A stretch of DNA of 61,405 bases from Verrucomicrobiota bacterium (GTDB taxonomy: Bacteria; Verrucomicrobiota; Verrucomicrobiia; Limisphaerales; JADJPG01), in the NCBI GenBank assembly GCA_016713365.1, contig JADJPG010000047.1:1-61405 (forward strand), given 5' to 3'. Below are positions 24,294-32,207 of this stretch, piece by piece (the first letter of the stretch is position 1; each line of letters opens with the position of its first letter). The notes below the pieces were generated by a model. It searched no databases and was not told where the DNA came from. It was given only the letters and a program-made list of their open reading frames with translations. Position numbers and translations under genes: made by a program.

Positions 24294-25127
24294 ATGACCA
24301 CGTCGTTCAAAGATCGTCTCGCCGTTTGCAGCTGGTCGCTTCAGCCGACCAGCCCGCAACAACTCATCGAACACCTCCGCGCCATCGGCCTCAGCCGCGT
24401 GCAACTCGCGCTCGATCCGTTGCGCGAGAATCCCGCCGTGTGGGGCGAGACCGCCGCGCTCTTCCAACAAGCCGGCATCAGCATCGTCTCCGGCATGTTC
24501 GGCACCGTGGGCGAGGATTACACCTCGCTCGAATCCATCCACCGCACTGGCGGACTCGTGCCTGATGATACGTGGGATGAGAACTGGGAGAACGCCCAGG
24601 CCACCGCCGAGCTCGCGCACCAGCTCGGCCTCAAGCTCGTCACCTTTCACGCCGGCTTCCTGCCGCACGAGGAGAGCGATCCAGAGTTCGAGAAGCTCCA
24701 GCACCGCATCCGGCTCGTCGCGGATGTCTTCGCGGCGAAGGGCATCGACCTCGCGTTCGAGACCGGCCAGGAGGAGGCGGACACGCTCAAGCTCTTCCTC
24801 GAAAAGCTCGGCCGCGTGAACGTGGGCGTGAACTTCGATCCCGCGAACATGATTCTCTACGGCAAGGGCAATCCCATCGCCGCGCTGCGCACGCTCGCCT
24901 CGTGGGTGAAGCAATGCCACATCAAGGACGCGAACCGCACCCAGACGCCCGGCACCTGGGGCGAGGAAGTCCCGAGCGGCACCGGCCAGGTCGATTGGAA
25001 ACAATTCTTCGCCGTGCTGCGCGAGATCGGTTTCGCTGGTCACTGCTGCATCGAGCGCGAGGCGGGAAAGCAGCGCGTGGCGGACATCATCGCGGCGAGG
25101 AAGATGGTGGAGGCGGTTGGGAATTAG
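24294..25127 (+). CDS. Sugar phosphate isomerase/epimerase-like TIM barrel protein
   Basis: The 277-residue protein has the AP-endonuclease-2/xylose-isomerase TIM-barrel fold. Visible strand and metal-site segments are LAVCSWSLQPTSPQQLIEHL, LVTFHAGFLP, DLAFETGQE, VGVNFDPANMILYGKGNP, QCHIKDANRT and HCCIEREAG, which supply the usual Glu, Asp, His and Glu ligands of a divalent metal. Enzymes of this group isomerise or epimerise sugars or cyclitols (IolE, IolI, hydroxypyruvate isomerase-like). No neighbouring pathway gene fixes the substrate. Start follows closely on a hairpin-rich gap, with no strong ribosome-binding site visible. Confidence 0.87.
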   Translation: MTTSFKDRLAVCSWSLQPTSPQQLIEHLRAIGLSRVQLALDPLRENPAVWGETAALFQQAGISIVSGMFGTVGEDYTSLESIHRTGGLVPDDTWDENWENAQATAELAHQLGLKLVTFHAGFLPHEESDPEFEKLQHRIRLVADVFAAKGIDLAFETGQEEADTLKLFLEKLGRVNVGVNFDPANMILYGKGNPIAALRTLASWVKQCHIKDANRTQTPGTWGEEVPSGTGQVDWKQFFAVLREIGFAGHCCIEREAGKQRVADIIAARKMVEAVGN

Positions 25128-25149
25128 GCAGGTGTCATTCGGCGCCTCG

Positions 25150-25554
25150 ATGAACTTGGAAACCTCACCTTGGACGATTAAACAGCGCTGCGCTGCGGAC
25201 TGGGAAAAGATGCGCGGCGATGACAAGCGCCGTTTCTGCGAGCTCTGTCAGAGATACGTCCACAATGTGTCAGCGATGAGCCGGGTTGAGCGTGAGACGT
25301 TCGCGCGGCCAGAGAATATGCAGGAATGCGTTTTTTATTCTCTGCGTAGCGATGGTGAGGTCGCAGACTTTTCGCTCTTGGCTCGGCTTCGACGTTGGTT
25401 TCCGTTCCTTAGGCTGGCAGGTTGGTCGGCGTTGGTTGCGTTGATCCCCACCGTGCTTTCAGGATGCATGATGGGTAAGCGATGCTCGCCGAGTGTCACT
25501 CCGATTGCACCCCCGTCCACCAACCAGACCACCACAACCGAGTCACGACCGTGA
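25150..25554 (+). CDS. Small Cys-motif membrane-anchored protein of unknown function
   Basis: There are 134 residues from the ATG at 25150. The N-terminus reads MNLETSPWTIKQRCAADWEK, then RRFCELCQRYVHNVSAMSRVE. This C-x3-W...RFC-x2-C...V-x-N/D-x-S-x-M pattern is a short probable zinc-binding module also seen at the start of Bacteroidetes and Verrucomicrobia proteins. A hydrophobic segment (LAGWSALVALIPTVLSGC) follows near residues 90-108, with a Cys in a lipobox-like SGC context, then a Thr/Pro-rich tail. Whether the Cys is lipidated after such a long N-terminal region is doubtful. The gene begins 22 bases after the TIM-barrel gene. Function unknown. Confidence 0.7.
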   Translation: MNLETSPWTIKQRCAADWEKMRGDDKRRFCELCQRYVHNVSAMSRVERETFARPENMQECVFYSLRSDGEVADFSLLARLRRWFPFLRLAGWSALVALIPTVLSGCMMGKRCSPSVTPIAPPSTNQTTTTESRP

Positions 25555-25629
25555 GAGACTTGATGGTGAGAACGACGGTAATCGTGCGGTGCAACATCAA
25601 GCCTGTCTTAGTTTGATGAACGCCCACTT

Positions 25630-25986
25630 TCACCCTAGCCCTCTCCCCCGGGAGAGGGAACGCGACTCGCGCCGCAGCGGTTGGCGGGTCTCTCTCCGCG
25701 CTTGTTCGGCGAATCCCAAAGGGATTCCGTCCTCCAGCCCAGGGTTGCCGAGTCCGCGAGGCTACCCTGGGTGCGGTTTAAGTTTTGGTTCCAACCCCAA
25801 CGGGGTTGTGCCCTCCCGGCGCCGCCGCCGCAACCCCGTTGGGGTTGAGTCCGCTTTCTCATCGTTGACCCAAGGTAGCTCGCCGCTCGCAACCTTGGGC
25901 TTTGAGCCGGAATCCCGTTGGGATTCACACCCTCGTCTCCCTAAAGTGCTTGGCGAGACAATGCCTGTGAACGAGGGCCGGGGTGA
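25630..25986. repeat. Mirror-symmetric cassette of nested hairpins
   Basis: This non-coding block has imperfect terminal inverted repeats (25630-25643 against 25973-25986, 12 of 14 matching). Inside are palindromes in mirrored order: GAATCCC-AAA-GGGATTC at 25711-25727; CCCAGGGT/ACCCTGGG at 25738-25771; CAACCCC-AAC-GGGGTTG at 25792-25808; its exact reverse complement at 25831-25847; CCCAAGGT/ACCTTGGG at 25869-25899; GAATCCC-GTT-GGGATTC at 25910-25926. An extra hairpin CCCTCTCC/GGAGAGGG lies at 25639-25658. The middle is GC-rich (25809-25830). An open frame runs through it but reflects only the repeats. It fills most of the 482-base gap between genes. Confidence 0.85.
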
Positions 25987-26036
25987 GGGCGGTCCAACTC
26001 AAACTTCATCCGTGACCCACAACTAAAACCTTTCCC

Positions 26037-27068
26037 ATGTCACAACCCATCAACATCGGCATCGTCGGCCTTGGTTTCATGGCCGCCATTCACATCCGCG
26101 CCTATCGACAGGTCGAAGGCGCGCGCGTCGCGGCTCTCTGTAATCCCAGCGGACGCCACCTCGACGGCGACTTCACGAACGTTGCCGGCAACGTCGGCGC
26201 GACCGATCCCGTGAAGCTCGACATGACCGGCGTGAAGGCCACCAAGAACTTCGCGGACCTGCTGAACGATCCCGACATCCACGCCATCGACATCTGCGCG
26301 CCGACCAAGGCCCATGAGGAACTCGCCCTCGCCGCGTTGCGCGCCGGCAAACACGTCCTCTGCGAGAAGCCCCTCGCGCGCACTTCCGCCGTCGCCCGCG
26401 CCATCGTCGCCGAGGCCGCGAAGTCGAAGGGCATCTTCATGCCCGCGATGTGTCTGCGCTTCTGGCCCGAGTGGGCGTGGCTCCAGCAGGCCATTGCGGA
26501 TGGGCGTTACGGGCGCGTGCTCGCCGCGCGCTTCCGTCGCGTGGCGGAACCGCCGGGCTGGGGCAAGAACACCTTCTTCAACGGCGCGGATTCCGGCGGC
26601 GGCCTCTTCGATCTGCACGTGCATGACACGGACTTCGTCCAGTTCTGCTTCGGCAAACCGCGCAGCGTCTTCTCCACCGGCTACACGAAGTTCACCGGCG
26701 CCATCGATCACGTCGTCACGCAATACGACGTCGCGTCCGGCGCGATTGTCCATGCGGAAGGCACCTGGGCCATGACGCCCGGCTTTGGCTTCAACATGAG
26801 CTACACGGTGAACTTCGAGCGTGCCACGGCGGACTACGACATCGCGCGCGGCAAGGAATCTCTCCGCGTCGCCGAGGAAGGGCAGGGCAGCAAGGTCATC
26901 ACCTGCGAAGGCGCGGACGGCTACGTCGGCGAGCTGAAACATTTCGTCGAATGCGTGCGCACCGGCAAAGCGCCGACCGTCGTCACCGCCGCGGACGGCC
27001 TCGCGTCCGTCGAGATCTGCGAAGCTGAAGAACGCTCCGTGAAGGAACGTCAGATCGTGACGCTTTGA
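26037..27068 (+). CDS. Gfo/Idh/MocA-family NAD(P)-dependent oxidoreductase
   Basis: The 343-residue cytoplasmic dehydrogenase has the Rossmann motif NIGIVGLGFMAAIHIRAY, the catalytic-lysine signature HVLCEKPLART, and the second-domain motif GGGLFDLHVHDTDFVQFCFG with the His/Asp pair of the family. It begins with ATG at 26037. Members oxidise or reduce sugars, inositols or amino sugars. Its flanks (a TIM-barrel isomerase 1 kb upstream, a peroxiredoxin downstream) do not settle the substrate, although isomerase plus Gfo/Idh pairs are frequent in sugar or inositol catabolism. It differs from the two other family members in the window in lacking an export signal or lpx coupling. Confidence 0.9.
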   Translation: MSQPINIGIVGLGFMAAIHIRAYRQVEGARVAALCNPSGRHLDGDFTNVAGNVGATDPVKLDMTGVKATKNFADLLNDPDIHAIDICAPTKAHEELALAALRAGKHVLCEKPLARTSAVARAIVAEAAKSKGIFMPAMCLRFWPEWAWLQQAIADGRYGRVLAARFRRVAEPPGWGKNTFFNGADSGGGLFDLHVHDTDFVQFCFGKPRSVFSTGYTKFTGAIDHVVTQYDVASGAIVHAEGTWAMTPGFGFNMSYTVNFERATADYDIARGKESLRVAEEGQGSKVITCEGADGYVGELKHFVECVRTGKAPTVVTAADGLASVEICEAEERSVKERQIVTL

Positions 27069-27081
27069 ACCACAACCGACT

Positions 27082-27145
27082 GACACGAATTTCACCAATG
27101 CACACGAATCAAACAGCCTTCGTGATAATTCGTGGAATTCGTGTC
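27082..27145. repeat. Imperfect inverted repeat upstream of the peroxiredoxin gene
   Basis: GACACGAATTTCAC (27082-27095) pairs with GTGGAATTCGTGTC (27132-27145), 13 of 14 positions. CACACGAAT and TTCGTGATAATTCGTGG inside are partial copies of the same unit. The right arm ends only 10 bases before the ATG of the peroxiredoxin. Confidence 0.75.
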
Positions 27146-27155
27146 TAAACTCCCC

Positions 27156-27689
27156 ATGAAAACACTCCTCACGTCCCTCGCCCTCGTCATCGCTCTCACC
27201 CTCACCGCCGCCGCAGCGGACGCCGCCAAGACTCCGAAAGTCGGCGATGCCGCGCCGCGCATCGAAGGCAAGGACCAGGACGGCAAGACCTGGAAACTCG
27301 CCGACCACCTTGGCAAGCACGTCGTCCTCCTCTACTTCTATCCCAAGGACGAAACGCCCGGCTGCACCAAGCAGGCGTGCGGCCTGCGCGACCGCATGGG
27401 CGATCTGCAAAAGCAGAAGGTCCAGGTGGTCGGCGTGAGCTTTGATTCCTCCGAGAGCCACCAGAAGTTCGTCGCCAAGCACAACCTGAACTTCCCGCTG
27501 CTCGCCGACACGGACGGCAAGATCGCCGACGCCTTCGGGGTGCGCCGCGAGCCCGGCAAGAACATGGCCCGCCGCGCCAGCTTCCTCATCGGCCTCGACG
27601 GCAAGATCGCCCACGTCACCGACGTGCCCTCCGCCGACGTGCATCTCGCCGAGATGAAAGAAGCCGTCGCGAAGCTGGGTGGAAAATAG
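27156..27689 (+). CDS. Exported thioredoxin-dependent peroxiredoxin (BCP/PrxQ type)
   Basis: There are 177 residues from the ATG at 27156. A signal peptide (MKTLLTSLALVIALTLTAAAADA) directs it across the inner membrane. The mature part is an AhpC/TSA-fold peroxiredoxin: FYPKDETPGCTKQACGLRDR carries the peroxidatic Cys and, five residues on, the resolving Cys typical of the PrxQ/BCP class, followed by VVGVSFDSSESHQKFVAKHNLNFPLL and RRASFLIGLDG. It detoxifies hydroperoxides using thioredoxin; being exported, it would need a periplasmic reductant, for which the TlpA-like protein at 20656 is one candidate (inference). Confidence 0.93.
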   Translation: MKTLLTSLALVIALTLTAAAADAAKTPKVGDAAPRIEGKDQDGKTWKLADHLGKHVVLLYFYPKDETPGCTKQACGLRDRMGDLQKQKVQVVGVSFDSSESHQKFVAKHNLNFPLLADTDGKIADAFGVRREPGKNMARRASFLIGLDGKIAHVTDVPSADVHLAEMKEAVAKLGGK

Positions 27690-27825
27690 ATTTAGGCCTT
27701 CTGCTAAGTTGGTTTTGTTCTCTCGCTTGATCAGGCGCCCGTCATGATTCAATGGCTCCCCAGAGCGGTGTTCATGGAGGCGGCCAAAAAGGAACCAGAT
27801 ACCCTTGGTGTACCGCCATCGTGTG

Positions 27826-28086
27826 ATGGAATTCACCATGAGGCTGCAGGACATCCGCGGCCGGATTCCTGACGTGGCCCCTGAGTTCACTCCGGTCGAG
27901 GATGGTGAGTTTCCGGGTCCTGTGGAGCGGTGGTACGGGAAGGTAGATATCCACTTGTTCACCATGACTTACCATTACGGTTCGACGAATCCTCATTTGG
28001 TTGAAGTGCTCTATTACCCTGCGGACGAGGCCGGGCGTGCCATTGGTTTTGCCTTGGAACAGTGGCGGCGCTCGAATCCTTGGTGA
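27826..28086 (+). CDS. Hypothetical protein
   Basis: About 86 residues from the ATG at 27826; TTG 27805 and ATG 27838 are alternative starts. The sequence is soluble and mildly acidic, with YHYGSTNPHLVEVLYYP and AIGFALEQWRRSNPW at the end. No domain was recognised. The base composition is visibly less GC-rich than the neighbours. It is followed 3 bases later by the GTG start of a membrane protein, which suggests a two-gene unit. It could be a remnant of a larger gene; support comes from the compact arrangement and protein-like composition only. Confidence 0.5.
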   Translation: MEFTMRLQDIRGRIPDVAPEFTPVEDGEFPGPVERWYGKVDIHLFTMTYHYGSTNPHLVEVLYYPADEAGRAIGFALEQWRRSNPW

Positions 28087-28089
28087 AGT

Positions 28090-28725
28090 GTGATAAACCG
28101 CCTGATGAGCATTCTCTGCGTCGCGACCGTTATCGCGGCGGCTTCTTGGAGTGGCTTTGAATATATCGGAGGTCGACTGGGAACCCCTCTGGCGATCGGC
28201 CCATTTCCAGTTCAGATCGTTTCAGTGCTCGCGGCTTTCCTCTCCCTCGCGTCGTTGTTTAGTTTGGTGATCTTTGCGCTGATTAAACGGAGACCTGCGC
28301 TAAGGGCTGCGGTGGCGCTGGCTGTCTCGTTTGCGATCTGCTTGGTCGGGTTTACGGTCACTCCTGCCAAGGTGTTCCGGGTGGGTTTCCGCCACAGGAT
28401 CACTTCAACAGTCACTGCCGACGAACTGCGAGAGATTGCGCGAGTGTCTCGTCAGACCTTGCCAATGCAGGGTCGCATGCCGGGGCCAGAGAAGAAGTCT
28501 CTGTGGAATGAGTCAGAGCACCGAGCGCATTGGACGGCCCTGACAAAAGCGACCGCATTGAGCAAACTGGATCCTACCTTGACGCTCATCAACGGGCCGA
28601 GCGCCGTTACCATTTCGTGGGGCGGAGCATTGGTCGGTCACTGGGGATTGATCATCCAGACTGACGGCAAATCCGAGGGTGGCGATATCGCCGGCGACAT
28701 CGCGACGTTCATGAGCTCGGAATAA
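28090..28725 (+). CDS. Hypothetical membrane protein
   Basis: The 211-residue protein starts with GTG at 28090. Three hydrophobic helices occupy about residues 5-25, 38-65 and 68-92 (LMSILCVATVIAAASWSGF, VSVLAAFLSLASLFSLVIFAL, AALAVSFAICLVGF-like). A soluble C-terminal domain of about 110 residues follows, with TVTADELREIARVSRQ and AVTISWGGALVGHWGLIIQ. No family was recognised. Gene order with the small frame 3 bases upstream suggests co-translation. Base composition is lower in GC than the neighbours, hinting at separate origin. Confidence 0.65.
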   Translation: MINRLMSILCVATVIAAASWSGFEYIGGRLGTPLAIGPFPVQIVSVLAAFLSLASLFSLVIFALIKRRPALRAAVALAVSFAICLVGFTVTPAKVFRVGFRHRITSTVTADELREIARVSRQTLPMQGRMPGPEKKSLWNESEHRAHWTALTKATALSKLDPTLTLINGPSAVTISWGGALVGHWGLIIQTDGKSEGGDIAGDIATFMSSE

Positions 28726-28880
28726 TTCTGGCCGCGCGTGATCGTCTTTCTCAGCGGTCTTTCCACGGGAATCAAACCTTCCCTATTGCGTTTCTGCTAG
28801 GATTCCCCAACTCTCCGGTCGTCCGCTTAGCTTCGGTCCGGCATTTGCCCACACACACAGAGATTCGGGAGATCCCTTGT

Positions 28881-31800
28881 ATGCAGAGAAGATATCCAAT
28901 CACCATGTTCCGTTTCCTTCGGCGTGGAATGGCCGCATTGCTGGTCGTTCTCGGCGCCGTGTTGATGACAGTTCCGGCTTCGGCGGAAACCGTTACCGGC
29001 ACGTTTCGTTATTCTGACCTCAATCCCGATGATGGCTCGGTGCAGCTCCGGCCCATTCAGTTCTGTCGCGTCGAGGTGTGGGGATTCCGGCCCCGCACGT
29101 TCGGCATCTGGGGCTGGGCGAAGGACGCGGATACCGCGACGGACGCGAACGGCTCGATCTCGCTGCCGTTCTCATTCCAGGCCGCCGGCGTGATCTACGG
29201 CGTGCGGATCACGGCGGAGAATTACGCTGCGGTGGTGTGGCCGAACCAGTTCCTGGCGACGGGACCGTTCTGGACGGAGCCCGGCGTGCCGGATGGCGCG
29301 GCGTTTCAGCGCACGGCCAACTCTCCCGGCGCCGTGCTGGATTTCAGCTACGATTTCACGGATGACTTCACGCCCCAGCACTGGAGTCTCGCGGACGCGG
29401 TGCGCCACGGGTTTGACTACGTCTCCGCGCGACGGGACCCGAACGAGACGGACCAGCTCCCGAAGGCGCCGGTGCAGCCGGGGTTCTTCACCACGTTCTA
29501 CAACCCGATCAATTCCACGCTCGAGATCAATGGCGCCCACATCTGGGAAGACTTCACCATCATTCACGAGTATGCGCATTTCCTGGAGCATCAGATTGGC
29601 AGCTTCGTGCCGATCGCGACCGTGCACGACGGCTGCACGGCGAAGGACCTCTTTGGGGCGATCGTCAATTCCCCGGAGCACGCGTGGATGGAGGGCTTCG
29701 CGGAGTTCTTCGCGCAGGCGGCGGCGCGCAATGCTCCGTTCGGCGCGCTGCGCGGGCGGCCCGGAGGATTCGGGACCTTCACCGTCTCTCAACTGGAGGA
29801 CACGCCGTGGTCTACCTGTAGCGAGGTTCCGCCGAACGTCGGCCCGAACGCGATTGAGAACGTGGTGGCGGGCGTGTTGTGGGACTTGCTCGATCCGTCC
29901 GGCTTGTGTGGCGGGAGCGAGGCGCACGATGAGATCGGCGGCTTCGACACGCAGGTGATCCAGATCATGGATCGTGAACTGGATTTGCCGCGCGGCCCGA
30001 CGATTGATGACTTTGCTGCGGCGTGGTTCGGGCGCCAGCTGCCCGCCGAGCCGATGCTGAACATTCTGCGCCGGCACGGATTGATTCCCGCGCTGCCGCC
30101 GCCGTTGGTCAACTGCCCGGGCGACATCACGGTGAACGCGCCGTTGGACGCCTGTTCGGCCGTGGTGACCTTTGCGACGCCCACGCTGAATCAGAATCGC
30201 CGCTGTGCCGCGGTGTTTTGCAATCCCCCGTCCGGTGCGAGCTTCCGCTCGGGCGTCACGACGGTGACGTGCCGGGCGACGGAGAATTTCTCCGAGATCG
30301 CATCGTGCAGTTTCAACGTCACGGTATCGCCGAACCCCGGGCTACCGAATCCCAACGGCACCGGCTTGCTCGGCGTTTACTACGACAACATCGATCTCAC
30401 GGCGCCGCGCGTGGCGCGGACGGAGGCGGTGAACTTTGAATGGGCGCTTGGCGCTCCCGCTCCGGGCATCGATCCGGACACGTTCTCCGTCCGCTGGACG
30501 GGCAAGCTCGTGCCGCGTTACTCGGACGTCTACCGCATCTTCACCGTCAGCGATGACGGCATTCGCCTGTGGATTGATGGCATCCTGATCATGGACGCGT
30601 GGAATGATCATCCGCCGACGGAGTATTACGGTGACATTACGTTGCAGGCGGGCGTGGAGCATGACGTGGTGCTGGAGATGTATGAGAATGGCGGCGGCGC
30701 GACCGCGAAGCTTCTCTGGCAAAGTTCCTGTCAGGCGAAGGAACCGATTCCCGCGAGTCACCTGCTGCCGGGACGGCTCGATTGTCCGGTGCCGAACCGC
30801 CCGACCTTCGAGGCGAACTTCGTCTACGGCGCGCCGCCGGGCATGACGCTCTTTGGCAAGGCGGTGGCGGACGGCGGCTGGCTGAAGCTCACCAAGGCGG
30901 ACTCTGATTATGGCGTTGCCTACATCGACAACTTCAGCGGAGTCGCGCCGGTGTATGGATTTGAAGCGACCTTCAAGGCCGCGCTGTTCGGCTCGACGTG
31001 CTGTGGCAATGGCGTGTTTCCGGCGGATGGGTTCAGCTTCAATCTCGTGCCCGCGTCTTCGGTCGTGGCAAATCCCGCTTACAACGAGCCGGGCGAAGAA
31101 GGCTTGGACACCGGGCTGGCGATCAACTTCGACACGTGGGACAACGGCGGCGGGGAAGGTCCGGCCATCGAAGTGAAATGGCGCGGGCAGATCGTGGCGC
31201 AGCAGTATTTCCAGCCTTCGCAAAGTCCTGTGGGCGCGCAAAACGTAAGGGTGGCTTCGCGGGACGTGAGCATTCAGCTGACATCGGACGGGCGTTTGAC
31301 CGTCAGCTACGGCGGCGTGCGTGTGCTTGATCACGTGCAGACGCCGTATACGCCGCAGGTCATCGGCACGCCGAAATGGGTGTTCGGCGCGCGCACGGGC
31401 GGCGCGAATGACAATCATTGGATTCGCGATGTGCGCATCGTCGTGAACCGGCCGACCATCCCCGGTCTCTTCAGCACCGGCGTGGATGACGCGGGCCGTC
31501 GTCTCGCGGACAACGTGCAGGATCCGCACTACATCATTCCGCTCGGGCAAATCCTCTCCGGCGCCTACGTGGCGACGTCTGCTGGTGGATTTCCGATTGG
31601 TCCGTGGCTGGCGGACAATGCGTCCTCGGGCTGGATCGCTCCGACGCTGGACACCTACAGTCTTCCCAATTCGGACACCTCCTACACGACGAGTTTCGAC
31701 CTGAGCGGCCTGTTGCCCGGAAGCGCGGCGATCCATGGCTGGGTGGCGGCGGACGATGCGCTCGTGGACGTGTTGTTGAACGGCGTGAGCACGGGAATTC

Positions 31801-32207
31801 ATACGCCCGCTGGTTCGGTGGGCGGGGAAGGGTTCACGTCGTGGCAGGCGTTTGCCATTACGTCCGGGTTTCAACCTGGGGCGAACACGTTGACCTTCGT
31901 GACTCGCAATGGCCCGTCCTTCGGCCCCAATCCATCCGGCGTGCGCGCGCAGCTGTGCGGATTCGCGGGCTCGGAACCCTTAATGGTGATGAACATTGCG
32001 CCGGCGCGGCGTGGCTACCAGTTCACGTGGGGCGCGCTGCCGCACAAGCAATACTTCCTCGAACGCTCGACGGATCTCAACGGTCCATGGACCCGCGACA
32101 CCAATCCCATTGCGCTGGGAAGTTATCGGGTGACGGTCTTCGACTTCTTCCCGCTGTTCGGCGGCGCGAAGCCAGTTCAGTTCTATCGCGTGGTCGAGGC
32201 GCCCTGA
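28881..32207 (+). CDS. Secreted HExxH protein with HYR, PA14 and legume-lectin-like domains
   Basis: There are 1,108 residues from the ATG at 28881, which has GGGAG eight bases upstream. A signal peptide ends near VPASAET. Residues 30-420 include a gluzincin-like metallopeptidase signature: HEYAH (H229, E230, H233) and an EGFAEFF segment (E271 or E275 as third ligand). A HYR-type domain (about 410-480, starting NCPGDITVNAP) follows, then a PA14 domain (490-635; GLLGVYYDNIDLTAP, FTVSDDGIRLWIDGILI), an L-type-lectin-like domain (640-860; FPADGFSFNLVPASS) and a final module ending QFYRVVEAP. It probably acts on or binds glycoprotein or polysaccharide outside the cell. Peptidase activity is inferred from the motif only. 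Its 3' end overlaps the convergent phosphoesterase gene by 25 bases. Confidence 0.82.
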   Translation: MQRRYPITMFRFLRRGMAALLVVLGAVLMTVPASAETVTGTFRYSDLNPDDGSVQLRPIQFCRVEVWGFRPRTFGIWGWAKDADTATDANGSISLPFSFQAAGVIYGVRITAENYAAVVWPNQFLATGPFWTEPGVPDGAAFQRTANSPGAVLDFSYDFTDDFTPQHWSLADAVRHGFDYVSARRDPNETDQLPKAPVQPGFFTTFYNPINSTLEINGAHIWEDFTIIHEYAHFLEHQIGSFVPIATVHDGCTAKDLFGAIVNSPEHAWMEGFAEFFAQAAARNAPFGALRGRPGGFGTFTVSQLEDTPWSTCSEVPPNVGPNAIENVVAGVLWDLLDPSGLCGGSEAHDEIGGFDTQVIQIMDRELDLPRGPTIDDFAAAWFGRQLPAEPMLNILRRHGLIPALPPPLVNCPGDITVNAPLDACSAVVTFATPTLNQNRRCAAVFCNPPSGASFRSGVTTVTCRATENFSEIASCSFNVTVSPNPGLPNPNGTGLLGVYYDNIDLTAPRVARTEAVNFEWALGAPAPGIDPDTFSVRWTGKLVPRYSDVYRIFTVSDDGIRLWIDGILIMDAWNDHPPTEYYGDITLQAGVEHDVVLEMYENGGGATAKLLWQSSCQAKEPIPASHLLPGRLDCPVPNRPTFEANFVYGAPPGMTLFGKAVADGGWLKLTKADSDYGVAYIDNFSGVAPVYGFEATFKAALFGSTCCGNGVFPADGFSFNLVPASSVVANPAYNEPGEEGLDTGLAINFDTWDNGGGEGPAIEVKWRGQIVAQQYFQPSQSPVGAQNVRVASRDVSIQLTSDGRLTVSYGGVRVLDHVQTPYTPQVIGTPKWVFGARTGGANDNHWIRDVRIVVNRPTIPGLFSTGVDDAGRRLADNVQDPHYIIPLGQILSGAYVATSAGGFPIGPWLADNASSGWIAPTLDTYSLPNSDTSYTTSFDLSGLLPGSAAIHGWVAADDALVDVLLNGVSTGIHTPAGSVGGEGFTSWQAFAITSGFQPGANTLTFVTRNGPSFGPNPSGVRAQLCGFAGSEPLMVMNIAPARRGYQFTWGALPHKQYFLERSTDLNGPWTRDTNPIALGSYRVTVFDFFPLFGGAKPVQFYRVVEAP

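Noticed and set aside
25630..25986. CRISPR array
   Set aside because: There are no equal-length repeats separated by unique spacers; units are palindromes in mirror order and no cas gene is near.
25493..26026. Open frame through the hairpin cassette
   Set aside because: Its sequence is fully explained by palindromic repeats and it has no domain or ribosome-binding site.
26040..27965. 641-codon minus-strand frame
   Set aside because: It lies opposite the Gfo/Idh oxidoreductase and peroxiredoxin genes and has no domain; it is a GC-driven antisense open frame.
30342..31874. 510-codon minus-strand frame
   Set aside because: It is antisense to the PA14/lectin part of the secreted protein and contains only Arg/His-rich low-information sequence.
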